This document shows, piece after piece, positions 37,661 through 47,800 of a DNA stretch of 64,000 nucleotides; the stretch's first letter is position 1; each line of letters starts with the position of its first letter. The stretch is from the IMG/VR virus record IMGVR_UViG_3300032046_000021, positions 1 through 64,000 of that record; one strand, given 5' to 3'. This DNA is from a virus. A program made the position numbers and the translations under genes. The notes under the pieces were generated by a model that saw only the letters and a program-made list of their open reading frames with translations, made no database searches and was not told the DNA's origin.

Positions 37661-37813
37661 TTACCGGTGAGCTTTTGCCCATTCTTCCGGTGTTCCCAAC
37701 GGGTACGGTTTCTGACACCTGTAACACTGCCTTGGAACCTTCTTGGGATCATGTTTTGAAATCGCGAACGTTGAGTGATAATGGCCGCATTGTGGGCAGT
37801 TGAATTCGCCCAT
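37661..37813 (-). CDS. 50-residue zinc-ribbon protein
   Basis: ATG at 37813 after GGAGGTGAAATA. CPQCGHYH and CYRCQKPYPLGTPEEW give a two-CxxC zinc ribbon. The start overlaps the stop of the upstream regulator-like gene. Unknown role. Confidence 0.6.
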   Translation of the reverse strand: MGEFNCPQCGHYHSTFAISKHDPKKVPRQCYRCQKPYPLGTPEEWAKAHR

Positions 37814-38103
37814 TATTTCACCTCCGGTTGGAAGTATACAGGCTTATTGCCAGTCCTTGTTGCTAGCCCTCGCATGACTAGATGGTTCAGGTACAAGCAT
37901 TCTACTGCTCTTGCACGGTGAGTAATGTTCGCAATGTCTGTTGCAGTTGCTAGTCCCTGTAGTGCCAACGCAAGTGCCGTCTTACGCAAATGATCTGGTA
38001 AGCTTAGTAAGATGTTCCAATCGTATCTCGCTGGTGATTGCTTTTCCTTTCGTTGCAAACGTAGCTCGTCTAGAATCTGTTGCAAAAGCTCTTCGACTGT
38101 CAT
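37813..38103 (-). CDS. Winged-helix regulator-like protein
   Basis: A 96-residue protein. An N-terminal helix (TVEELLQQILDELRLQ) is followed by a helix-turn-helix (LPDHLRKTALALALQG, TATDIANITHRARAVECLYLNHLVMRGLA) and a wing (TRTGNKPVYF). Likely transcription factor. Overlaps the upstream gene by ATGA and lies at the end of the late operon. Confidence 0.55.
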   Translation of the reverse strand: MTVEELLQQILDELRLQRKEKQSPARYDWNILLSLPDHLRKTALALALQGLATATDIANITHRARAVECLYLNHLVMRGLATRTGNKPVYFQPEVK

Positions 38104-38549
38104 GATTTCACTTCCACTGCATTTACATTCATCGTGTAACTGAAGTTGGTGATACCGGTAATAGTTGTCGATACTGCTAATGTTGTAGCAATAGGTATAA
38201 CGTCAGCTGGTTTCATCAGTTGTCCTGTGTAGTTCCATGCGACTACTAAGTATATCGGAGCATTAGTAGGAATCCAATCAGTTGTGTTGTAGTTCAATGT
38301 TACATTAACATTTCCTGAGTTCTTTGCAAAGAAAGTTACTGCAGCCATTTCGCCTGGTGATAGTGTACCCCAATCAATCTGTGTTAGCTTCACTGTGCAA
38401 GCACTGTCGGCAAAAACATCGAACCCGATAGCTCTTATCTTGCCGACGTTAGATATAGGGCGAGTTACCATCAAGGTAACTACAATTGCCGCAAGGATTA
38501 CAGTCGCAATTAAAGCTCCAGCCAAGATTTTTTCATTCTGAGTTGCCAT
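38100..38549 (-). CDS. Membrane-anchored protein with external beta domain
   Basis: A 149-residue protein; start chosen after GGAGGTGATTGT (a longer frame upstream has no RBS). TM helix at about residues 9-32 (GALIATVILAAIVVTLMV), then an external beta-sandwich-like domain with NxS/T sites (NVT, NTT, NYT, NFS). Possibly virion-associated or an envelope/cell-surface protein. Pilin-like topology is an alternative. Confidence 0.5.
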   Translation of the reverse strand: MATQNEKILAGALIATVILAAIVVTLMVTRPISNVGKIRAIGFDVFADSACTVKLTQIDWGTLSPGEMAAVTFFAKNSGNVNVTLNYNTTDWIPTNAPIYLVVAWNYTGQLMKPADVIPIATTLAVSTTITGITNFSYTMNVNAVEVKS

Positions 38550-38586
38550 ACAATCACCTCCGTTCTTTCTTATCGTAATATTGCCA

Positions 38587-39045
38587 CTAGAACACCCACT
38601 TCTTGATGAACTCAGCTTGTCCGATAGCATAGTTGAAGTTAATGATGACGTTGGTAGCCCAGTTATCATATATAACTGAGTTAGTCGCAAGAATATAGAA
38701 CGCTATGAAGACCGATAGAACAAAGCTAGCACCATTGATGAGGTATAGCCATTTGTTGAACTCGAGGCCATGTTTGAAGTATTCTTCCGCATTTGGCGGA
38801 GCTACACCTCGTTCTGCTGCTACAGTAGAGAGTTGTTTGTAATCCCGTAGCTTCTTGATCCATGGTTGGTACATTGAATAGAGAGACCCCGCAAGCAAGA
38901 TTAGGAAAGTCATTACGTAGTTGACGTCGATTCCTGCCATTTTCGGTAACAAGTACTTAAGTGACACTGGAATGATGACCGCAATAGCGATGATGACTGC
39001 AATTAGCATATACTGCATCCGTTTAAGATTCTTTTCAATTGACAT
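38587..39045 (-). CDS. Membrane protein, three TM segments
   Basis: A 152-residue protein. Hydrophobic segments near 11-32, 43-60 and 105-123, separated by a charged loop (KKLRDYKQLSTVAAERG). Belongs to the small-membrane-protein cluster 36975-39633. Function unknown; lysis or membrane attachment of assembly are possible. Confidence 0.5.
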   Translation of the reverse strand: MSIEKNLKRMQYMLIAVIIAIAVIIPVSLKYLLPKMAGIDVNYVMTFLILLAGSLYSMYQPWIKKLRDYKQLSTVAAERGVAPPNAEEYFKHGLEFNKWLYLINGASFVLSVFIAFYILATNSVIYDNWATNVIINFNYAIGQAEFIKKWVF

Positions 39046-39057
39046 ACATTCACCCCC

Positions 39058-39315
39058 TCAAATAGCCTTTCGTTTACGTAGTACTAGACCTACTATGATT
39101 CCTGCTAAGAATCCGCCACCCCACAAAGGCATAATGCCACCAAAGAAGTATGCGTACCAGAATGGCATAGATAAAATAGGAGAATGATATATGAAATACC
39201 ATATTGCCGGCTGGTTTGGCACCTGTGTCATCCAATCGAGAGTATTGAATCCGAGAGCCATCATGAAACCTGATAGTATAGCGAATGCAGCAATGACTAA
39301 TGATCTTGTTTTCAT
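39058..39315 (-). CDS. Small membrane protein
   Basis: An 85-residue protein with two or three hydrophobic segments (residues 5-23, 38-60, 63-80) and a basic tail (VLRKRKAI). RBS GGAGGTGAT on the minus strand, part of the palindrome at 39321-39335. Confidence 0.5.
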   Translation of the reverse strand: MKTRSLVIAAFAILSGFMMALGFNTLDWMTQVPNQPAIWYFIYHSPILSMPFWYAYFFGGIMPLWGGGFLAGIIVGLVLRKRKAI

Positions 39316-39320
39316 TCAAT

Positions 39321-39335
39321 CACCTCCAGGAGGTG
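39321..39335. promoter_or_regulatory. Back-to-back RBS palindrome CACCTCCAGGAGGTG
   Basis: Perfect 7-bp arms around one A. The left arm is the minus-strand RBS for 39315 and the right arm is the plus-strand RBS for 39343. Only 27 bp separate the two starts, so the promoter of at least one gene lies inside the other. Confidence 0.6.
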
Positions 39336-39342
39336 AAATGAT

Positions 39343-39633
39343 ATGAGATTAGAAACTTTCCTTTCCGTAGTATTAGGTGGTCTTATTATAGTGGATGCAA
39401 GTCTTACGCAGTGGGCAATAAGCAATATTGGTGCTGTTGAACAAAGTCTGTTCGGATTTAATCCGACTGCAATTCTAGCAACCGCTATTTGTCTGGTCTT
39501 ACTATTCATTACATCAAGAAAAGTTCCTGTTGGAATGTTAAAACTACGATCATTAGTGCTAGCAGCGTTTGCTTTTGCTATAGTTATGAGACTATCAGCT
39601 ATTATCATCAATTTGTCTTTCCTCCTTAATTAG
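39343..39633 (+). CDS. Small membrane protein, antisense to the late block
   Basis: A 96-residue protein on the plus strand with GGAGGTGA seven bases upstream. Three hydrophobic segments (5-24, 45-62, 68-95). It is convergent with the tail gene whose stop is at 39630 (4-bp overlap) and divergent from 39315, so its transcription is unclear. The frame opposite it is a shadow without RBS. Confidence 0.5.
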   Translation: MRLETFLSVVLGGLIIVDASLTQWAISNIGAVEQSLFGFNPTAILATAICLVLLFITSRKVPVGMLKLRSLVLAAFAFAIVMRLSAIIINLSFLLN

Positions 39634-42600
39634 CGGTGAGTGTGTGGACTGTGCCCCCATACACCAGCTTCTTCTTCTACTGCGATACTGCTTGAGTTTG
39701 TATTATACATGTAAATTTGAACCACAGCCGACCAACCTTGTCTATCTTTAGGTACTGTAATTGTCCACATGAAACTATTGTCCCATTTACTCCCTCTAAC
39801 AATGTATTTAGGACACTGAGCATCAGTATTCGACGGATAATACTCGTCAGACTCACCTGCTTTTGTTAGTTTTAGTTTGCAACGCAAATACCCTGCATAA
39901 GCCGGATTATCGAGACACGATAAATTCACCCAGAAAAACAAAATCTCATGCGCCGATGAAGGAACGGTTACACTGGATACTGTATTCCATGCACCACTCG
40001 TTAAAGTTTGTGATGCTGTTCCATATGTACCTCCTACTACTGTTCCTGCTGTTGGCACTGCAGCTCTCATTTCACTTAGGACTATGTTATCAAAGTACAG
40101 ATCTACGACTACATTAGGGCCATAGTTGTATAGTTTAATTAACGCCCATCTAGCAGTTGAAGATGTTGTACCTTCGACTGATAAATGATTCCAGCCTGCA
40201 GCTACACTTGCAGGTAAACCTATGGCACCAACATTCGGATACGATTTAGCGGCATTCCAGAATTCAACAACAGCAACACCATACTCAAATGTTGCAGGAA
40301 CATCTGCGTAAATGTCTACGCTAAAGAAATATTTCTTATTAGGCAATACTGGAATCCATATGCAATCGAAAACTATGTATCGTCCTGGAGCACTTCCTAA
40401 CTTCAAACTATGCTGCCCTTTCCAGCTATATGCAGTAGACCATGCATAAGCAGGATTGCCTGCTTCATAGCTCTTTGTCCAGAAATCAGGCATGCCGTCA
40501 CCGTCTCGGTCATATTCAAAGCCCTGATTAGGAACCATGTTCTCTGGTGGTGCTTGAGCATCATACAACGGATATTTTGGAATGATAAAAACATCCGATA
40601 GACTCGTACCTTTTGAAAATCTTAATTGCGGATCGCCAGCGACGTCTTTGCACCAAAGTTTCCCTGCAACATACGTTGGGTCACTTGCCAGAATATCAAA
40701 TAGTATCTGCGCAGTATGGACACTTCCGGTGTAAATGTCCCCACCGTCAATCTTTGTAGCATCCGAAGCATGCGGCCATCCTTGGATAGCATCGCTAAGT
40801 GCGGACGTATCATACATTCTATCTAATGTCTCTGTTGCAAGCTTACTGATAAGGATTTGACTCGCCGCGATTGACGCTGCAAGAATGGTACCAGTAGAAA
40901 TCACGCCACCATCAATCTTGGTAAGATCGCCACCTTTTCGCCAGTTTGAAAGATACACTGCACCATCAATAAGCACTTTATCAGCATTAAGGCTAAGGAT
41001 TTTGGCAGTCTTAACAGAACCGTCAGCTAGGATTCTATCCGCTTCAGTTCCAGTAATCGTTCCGGCTTTAATAACACTAGCCTCTAAGTTGTCTGTCTTA
41101 ATGTCCTGTGACGTAATCGTTCCAGTTATCAATGTGCCACCATGAATGTAAGTGGCATTCCATAACAGTATTGCAGCTCCGGAACTATTGAAGATAATCA
41201 TATATCTGTTTGCGACCCATGCTGGCTTCGTAGCACTTACTGTAAAAGCTGTATTCGGTTTCGTCCAGTAGATATACGCAAGATTAGTGTTCCCTGCAGC
41301 TATAGCATACGCGACTCCTTCATAATATAATGTGCATGCGGACCATGCTACATAACCAGCTGACGGTGAGTTATCTGTTAGTACAAGACCTGTTAAGTAG
41401 ATAGCTGCTACTGTCAGCTTGTCTGCTGTTACGGCACCGGCTTTTATCTTATCTGCCTCCACGGCATCCGCTTTAATAGCATTCGCAACTATAGCATTCG
41501 CAGCTATTATATCCGCGTTAATGTTGAGTCCCTTGGCATAGAAGGGAAATATCATAATTTGCTGTGTAGCATCTGTCGAATGTCGGCATAACGCTAATAG
41601 CCCTTTAGTATCTGATTGGGCAAGACTGTACGTCTGTGTTGCTGATAAGGCAGCAGAGCCAACTGTAAAGTAAATGTACCAGATTCCTGTTGCAGCAGCA
41701 AGGCTCAAATTAGCTCCCGTTATCGCCTGTGTACCACCATCAGCGAATCTAATAGTGCCAGTAGTAAACGTAATTGAATCATGCTCACTTCCAGTTGTAG
41801 GAGTAAACGTTATATCACTATTGAATGGCTGGACTCCTGATTTGAGCTTTGTAGCCGTAATATTATCGTCAGCAATCTTCGCCTCCGTTACTGCACCAGC
41901 AAGAATCTTATCTGCCTCTACAGCATTCGGTGCAATATCTAGATTAACAATCTGCGTTGGCGTTGCTGAAACAGCCGTACATTTTGCACTTTCATTTCCA
42001 ACATCATCGACGGCTGTAATCGCAAAATAGTACAATACATATGTTTCAGTTGTTTTCTTATGCCATGCATAAAAGGGACGTGATATCTGTCCAGCAACCG
42101 TTAAAGGCGGATTTGTTGTTCCATAATATACCCTATAATGTGAGAGGTCAGTTGCTACAGCGGGATTCCACTCCAATAATACCCCATCAACTATAGCAGT
42201 AGCTACTAGTCCAGTAGGTACAGGAGGTGCTGTAGTATTAACAGTCGTTACAATTGTTTGTGTAGTACTCCAAGCTGAAGCTTGACCCTTCTGACTTACT
42301 GAGCAAGCATGTACATCATAGGATGTATTTGCATTAAGGCTTGGCGTAACGGCAATGGGATTTCCTGATGAAGGTTGTTCCACGTAATAATGTGTCCATT
42401 GAGTATCAACAGTCCTTTTGTAGCTAACTACGTAGCCACCAGCATCAGTCACCCTTGTAATGGTGACCTGAATCCATGTTCTGAATTCATCTGAAGTATC
42501 AACCTCTTGAGCTAAGCATGTGATAACAGGAACTTCAGGGGTAACATCAGTTACATCTGTAATGACTTCCTTTTGCCCAGTTACAGGACATCCGGTCGCT

Positions 42601-44207
42601 AGAGCGGACTTTGCACTTTCGTTGCCTATGAAGTCGTAAGATGACACCCAGAAGTAATACGGTGTCACTATGTTGGAATCGACGATAATAACATTAGCAC
42701 TAGTTTTAGCAATTTCGGTTGCACTTCCAGGAACGTTTGATGTATGCCTGTATACTTTATACCCTTTCAAATCAGCACTTGTAACAGCTGTCCAGCTAAC
42801 TTTGATTGATCTTACCAAACCAGATGTTATAGCAGTTACACCCGAAGGTACAGCTGGCGCAGAAGTATCTGTAGTTGCGACTTTTGCTACCGAAGTAGTG
42901 TACGCCGACACTTTCTCATCCATGTTAAAGGATGCTACTTGCAAATCATACGTTGAACCCATTGCTACTGGGGCAGTATAAAGTACGGCATCACCTGATG
43001 CTGGCTGTTCTATATCGACATAATTCCATACAGTCTCTCCCTGTTTATGCCAACGGACTTTGTAACCAGACATCCCAGTAACACGATGTACCGTTACTGC
43101 AAATAGTGTCACGAATGTACCATCTGCATTCTGGATCGATACCGGAACTACATCATCTGTCCCGAATTCACTTGGAGTAACCGGATCGATATCTGGTGCT
43201 GTAACTGGCGCAAAGATTCCTAACGATTCCCATTGTTCGATTTCCTCTAAATAGTCATCCAACAGTAGTTCTGCTTTTTCAACCTCAACCGCCGTATCAA
43301 TGAGTCTCTTCGTAACTTTTATGACTCGTACAACAGATGATGAGTAATCCAGCTCTGCACAGTTCAGTATGACATAGTCGCCAGCATGAATATCATATCC
43401 TTGCACGTAAGCCGGTGCCACTATCGGTGACTCTAGCGTAGTCGGAACTATACAACCAGACGCCTCTACATTAAGGTCAGCTAGTTTCTTTGCTGCTAGT
43501 GCATTAATCGTAGCCTGATTAGTTGCTGTTCTATCAGTAAATACGGCAACTTCTGTTCCGGTACCAGCTTCGCCAACTAAAGGTAACCCGGAAGCATCCA
43601 AGCCACGGATATAGACTTTGTCCCGCTTCTTTGCCCGATCTTTTCCTCGTTTCGGAACTGTAGTGTACTGCAGTAGCCCCCTACCGGATGGGTAGCCAGT
43701 TCCAGCAGTACCAATGTTAATTCGCGGACTAGCTCCAGAGAAGTCTGGATAAAGGTCCTTACCGAGTACCCATGCAATGAATCGAGCACCATCAAAGCAA
43801 TAAGCTTTATCATACCTGACTGAAAGTGTCGGTGTAGTAGGACAAGCACCCACAAGGACACCAGCACTACTTGCAATAGCTGCTAAAATAACATCTGGCG
43901 TGATAGCGTCGTAATTACCTGTATGAACTTTTCGTTGCATTTGCTCATAACATGTCTGATAGCACTTACATAGTAGTCCGCTCTGTTGAAACTCCGGTGC
44001 TCTCAATATACCAGTGAACTCTGATGTTGTGGCAGCTCCATCATTATACAGAATCTCAACAGTATGATCAGCATTAACTAACGTTCTGTTAGTTTCATTA
44101 TTCGGCAACGTAAATGCTGCTTCAATATGTCCGTTCAAGTTCTCTTCGATGTGATCGAATACAGCGTCAGTATATTCGATTGTATCGATCTTAATGAGCC
44201 AGCCCAT
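39630..44207 (-). CDS. Tail-tip/host-recognition protein with FN3 repeats
   Basis: A 1,525-residue protein. Residues 1-330 look like a baseplate hub (gp27-like N-terminus, DHTVEILYNDG, FTGILRAPEF). Four fibronectin type III domains follow (about 345-735), with repeated SGYKVRW, GYKVYRH, GYVVSYK and HYRVYYG strands. Then come helical ADKI/A.I. segments (NAVEADKILAGAV, ATKLKSG), a carbohydrate-binding-like domain (about 1215-1375, MVPNQGFEYD...DNIVLSEM) and a C-terminal HSPHTHR, an HxH metal site like those of phage spike tips. It probably binds the host surface. Confidence 0.75.
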   Translation of the reverse strand: MGWLIKIDTIEYTDAVFDHIEENLNGHIEAAFTLPNNETNRTLVNADHTVEILYNDGAATTSEFTGILRAPEFQQSGLLCKCYQTCYEQMQRKVHTGNYDAITPDVILAAIASSAGVLVGACPTTPTLSVRYDKAYCFDGARFIAWVLGKDLYPDFSGASPRINIGTAGTGYPSGRGLLQYTTVPKRGKDRAKKRDKVYIRGLDASGLPLVGEAGTGTEVAVFTDRTATNQATINALAAKKLADLNVEASGCIVPTTLESPIVAPAYVQGYDIHAGDYVILNCAELDYSSSVVRVIKVTKRLIDTAVEVEKAELLLDDYLEEIEQWESLGIFAPVTAPDIDPVTPSEFGTDDVVPVSIQNADGTFVTLFAVTVHRVTGMSGYKVRWHKQGETVWNYVDIEQPASGDAVLYTAPVAMGSTYDLQVASFNMDEKVSAYTTSVAKVATTDTSAPAVPSGVTAITSGLVRSIKVSWTAVTSADLKGYKVYRHTSNVPGSATEIAKTSANVIIVDSNIVTPYYFWVSSYDFIGNESAKSALATGCPVTGQKEVITDVTDVTPEVPVITCLAQEVDTSDEFRTWIQVTITRVTDAGGYVVSYKRTVDTQWTHYYVEQPSSGNPIAVTPSLNANTSYDVHACSVSQKGQASAWSTTQTIVTTVNTTAPPVPTGLVATAIVDGVLLEWNPAVATDLSHYRVYYGTTNPPLTVAGQISRPFYAWHKKTTETYVLYYFAITAVDDVGNESAKCTAVSATPTQIVNLDIAPNAVEADKILAGAVTEAKIADDNITATKLKSGVQPFNSDITFTPTTGSEHDSITFTTGTIRFADGGTQAITGANLSLAAATGIWYIYFTVGSAALSATQTYSLAQSDTKGLLALCRHSTDATQQIMIFPFYAKGLNINADIIAANAIVANAIKADAVEADKIKAGAVTADKLTVAAIYLTGLVLTDNSPSAGYVAWSACTLYYEGVAYAIAAGNTNLAYIYWTKPNTAFTVSATKPAWVANRYMIIFNSSGAAILLWNATYIHGGTLITGTITSQDIKTDNLEASVIKAGTITGTEADRILADGSVKTAKILSLNADKVLIDGAVYLSNWRKGGDLTKIDGGVISTGTILAASIAASQILISKLATETLDRMYDTSALSDAIQGWPHASDATKIDGGDIYTGSVHTAQILFDILASDPTYVAGKLWCKDVAGDPQLRFSKGTSLSDVFIIPKYPLYDAQAPPENMVPNQGFEYDRDGDGMPDFWTKSYEAGNPAYAWSTAYSWKGQHSLKLGSAPGRYIVFDCIWIPVLPNKKYFFSVDIYADVPATFEYGVAVVEFWNAAKSYPNVGAIGLPASVAAGWNHLSVEGTTSSTARWALIKLYNYGPNVVVDLYFDNIVLSEMRAAVPTAGTVVGGTYGTASQTLTSGAWNTVSSVTVPSSAHEILFFWVNLSCLDNPAYAGYLRCKLKLTKAGESDEYYPSNTDAQCPKYIVRGSKWDNSFMWTITVPKDRQGWSAVVQIYMYNTNSSSIAVEEEAGVWGHSPHTHR

Positions 44208-44208
44208 C

Positions 44209-44814
44209 TTAATACACCTGCATTTGTGAACCTTGACTAAGCTTAATGGTTATCTTGACTACACCAGGCGTTTGTGGCTCAGGATCAAACGAGTCCATTA
44301 GATAGCTACCGTCATAGAAAGCGTCTACGGAAGTAACTATCACAACAGTATGCGACATTTCTCTAAGTGGAACAATATATGTAGACAACAACACTGCATT
44401 TGTAACTCCTGGCGAAAACAGATAGGCTTCTAGTTCAACTGTCCTCAACCCTTTACCTGGCGAAATCACCAACGGCAACACATTAGAGGATAACGCACGT
44501 GCCTTCGTTTCAGACGGATTCTTTTCCTTGAACTTATGTGGATATTGCGGGAGTGTAACGGTTAGGAATACGTAGGTTACACCTGATACTATTTGCGCCG
44601 TGAACGCAGGCGAAACAGTAAATGTTCCTGTTGATTGCTTCCAGCTCATAACTATACGTTTTTGCCCGTTGCAAGTACCACTAGTAATCTTCAAGACCAT
44701 ACCGGTGAAGTATCTGTCAGCTTCTGACCTTCCTGTCTGAACTAATGTCGTACCACCTGCATTTCCATTAGCATTGGTCGTTCCAGTAGCAGTTGAGCCT
44801 ATTACAAAACTCAT
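44209..44814 (-). CDS. Distal tail protein
   Basis: A 201-residue beta-rich protein between tape measure and tail tip, where distal tail proteins occur. It starts with a G/T/N-rich segment (GSTATGTTNANGNAGG), then RYFTGMVLKITSGTCNGQKR. ATGA overlap with the tape-measure stop. Assigned by position and fold impression. Confidence 0.5.
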   Translation of the reverse strand: MSFVIGSTATGTTNANGNAGGTTLVQTGRSEADRYFTGMVLKITSGTCNGQKRIVMSWKQSTGTFTVSPAFTAQIVSGVTYVFLTVTLPQYPHKFKEKNPSETKARALSSNVLPLVISPGKGLRTVELEAYLFSPGVTNAVLLSTYIVPLREMSHTVVIVTSVDAFYDGSYLMDSFDPEPQTPGVVKITIKLSQGSQMQVY

Positions 44815-47800
44815 GGACGTTTCCTCCTTATTCCTTCAGCAATTTTCTTATTCACAATGTCGCCTAACCTCTCAGCATCCAGCTCAGTACTGAGTGTCCC
44901 TATTTCGAAGTTGTTAGTAATAGAGATGATTTGTGGCGTAGTGGTAACTACATTCGCAACAGTACCTTCTTCAGGTGGACCATAGCCTCGAGTGGGTGTA
45001 ACTTTCTCTCCTTTCTCTAGTTGATACTGACCAGTCTTTGGTACCCTCGGAATACCAAACTGCCCGGAAGGTATCTTCTCAAGAGACTTCAGACTCCTTT
45101 CAATCACAGAAGTCTTCAGGTTCTTTTCAATCGTTTCGACTCTGCTTGCAACTTCTTTCTCGAACTTGGATACCTGAGTGAAAACGTTTTCTGAAGTTTT
45201 CGTATCCTTTTCAAGTTTGTGTGTTTTAGATTCTGAAACCCGTTGGATACCGAATTGTCCTCGCGTTGGTTCTTCCCAGATTTTCTCCCAGCCCTGTCTT
45301 AGCTTCACTATCCGTTCAGCTATTACTTCAACTGGCCCTTCTAGAGGTTGCTTAGCTGCTACTTCAGCTGCTCGAGTTGCCTTAACTTTTTCACCTTTCT
45401 CAAGTTTGTAAATGTCAGTCTTTGGAACACGCGATACACCAAACTGTCCTTTTAGTATGTGTGTTTGGAGCCAATGCTCTTTGATTACTTGTACTTGCCT
45501 ATCGATTTCTTTAAACTTGTTAACTAGCTCCTTTTGTTTTGGTACTTTCGTAAGGACTGAGCCTACATTTGCTAATGTCAGCGAAATCATCGTTTCAGGC
45601 TCTTCAGTTATGCCTTTAGCTGATTCAATTGTCTCACCTTTCTCCAGCTTATAAGGCTCAGCTTTTCTTACTCTCTGAACACCGAACTGCCCTTTCTGCA
45701 TAGTTTGCAGCCACTCTTTCTCGAACGTCTGTATTTGTTTATCTATGACGCTCACACGCTCACGTAGTTTTTCCGGAACAATCTTTGCAGACCGTTTTGC
45801 AAGACCTACCGCTAAGCTAGCTGGACCGGATGTTTCTCTCCTTTTTTCTGGAACTATCGGAACTCCAAACTGACCTTCCAGAGCTTGTTCCTCTTTAAGC
45901 AGTTCCGTTCGTTTACTGCTCAGTTGCTTAGAGATGGCTTCTTCCAACCTAACTGTTTCTGCTTCTCTTGACTTAAAGACTTCTTTAAGGACTTCTTTTG
46001 ATTTAAGAGCTTCTTCAAAGACTTTCCGTCTAGAGATATCTTCAGTAGTTTTGGTTGCTTCATCTGTAGTAATTCTATGAACTCCAAACTGTCCTTCGGG
46101 TAACGTTACTGCCTTTAATGTCTTTGCGAAATCCTTACCTGTCTTGCTTAAACGTTGCGTAAGCTTTTTCTTTTCTGGAGATTCCCGAACTTCCCTATAG
46201 CGCTTTGTAAGTGTCGTGATAGATTCTTCTTCGGTTGGTCCGTAAGTTCCCACTGATTTAATCAGTTCACCTTTCTCAAGCTGATATACGTTAGCTTTAG
46301 GTGCCTTTTGTACACCAAACTGACCCCCTGGAGCTTCAATCCTCTCTCTTTTGATTGTCTCCATCTGCTTTGTTACAGTGTTGAAGTTTTGAACGAACTT
46401 CTCATTTTCCAATGACTTCTCCACATATTGCTTTACCAAAGTTATGACAGGTGCTTCCTTGACTGGTCTGTATACTTCTTTTGTAGTGACGTTCTTTTCC
46501 ACTTGGCCAGACTCTAGCACTCTTTGAATTCCGAACTGACCGCTAGGAGTTGCTATTGTTGCTAATTGTATTGCTAAATCCTTACCGATTTCACCTATAC
46601 GCTGTACAAGTGGAGACTCTATAGGTTCTTCTTCAACTGGTCCGTACGTTCTTGTCGCGATTACTTTCTCGCCTTTCTCAAGCTGATACTTACCGGTCTT
46701 CGGTACACGCTGGATTCCGAACTGTCCGTGATGCTCTGCTACTTTCGGTTCAAGATAACCCGGTTCTGTGGCAGGTGGAGTAGCAAGACCAAGCCATCTC
46801 AAGAAACCTTCGATGGCACCTTTGATTTCGTTTAATCTTTCCAGGAATGAATCGAAGAAGGAAATTGTGTACTTTTTGCCTGTTAAGTCCTCTAGAAACT
46901 GGAAGAATAGACTTGTCTGTGTTCCTAAAGCTGTCCATGCAATACCTGCAGTTATAAAGAAACCGCCGAATGCAGCTGCTAAGCTAGGGATAGTTGAGTA
47001 AATTATTGTTTCGCATGCTGTTAGTATGCCATCAATAATTGTATTAACTGTTGTTGCAGGTAACGCTATCTGTGCTATTGACGCTATCAGGTTTGCGAAA
47101 GAAACTGCAGCTACTGCACCCATTACCCAGTTCAGTGCATTCATAGTTGAGTTTACATTACCTAATGATGTATCCAGTCCACCAATTGAATCTGTCAGAT
47201 TACTAAGATTTAAGTTCGCCAGATCTGATATACTCTTATTCACATCACTCACTGAGCCGTCCATACCGTGGAACTTACCAGTAACATCATTAATGGAACC
47301 AATCAATTGATCATTTGTAGTAAAGAGTGAACCGGACATTGAGTCATAGTATCCGATGATATTACCTGTGCTATCTTTTACATCATTAGTAAGGGTATTA
47401 ATAGTGTATATGATATTGCCATTTGCATCAGTAATTGTCCACTCCATCTTTGTAGCAGACGAACCTAGCTTATCGAAGCCCTTCGAAATATCCGTTGCCG
47501 ATGCCGTTGCAGTTTGCGAAAGTCCCCACAATATGACTCCAAGTATCGCGAGAGTTGAAATTGTAGTCACAATAGCCAGTTTCAGGTGATGCATTGCAAC
47601 TGTATTTTTCACAGTCTGTACTAACCACCACTTCTTGGCTTCTGTAACAAAGTGAATCGTTGATCCAAGTACTGTAAAGATTGGTCCTAAGACTGAACCG
47701 ACCATTCCTAGCATTAGCATTACAGATACTAGTGGAATGATGATAGGTAAGAGCGGTCCCAGAGCAGATAATAGTTGTGCAAGAACCGTTACAACCTGAA

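Noticed and set aside
39312-39611. 99-codon minus-strand frame opposite the membrane protein at 39343
   Set aside because: No RBS, whereas the plus-strand frame has GGAGGTGA and three clear hydrophobic segments.
47026-47310. Plus-strand frames opposite the tape measure and tail-tip genes
   Set aside because: None has an RBS. They are shadows of long, well-supported genes.
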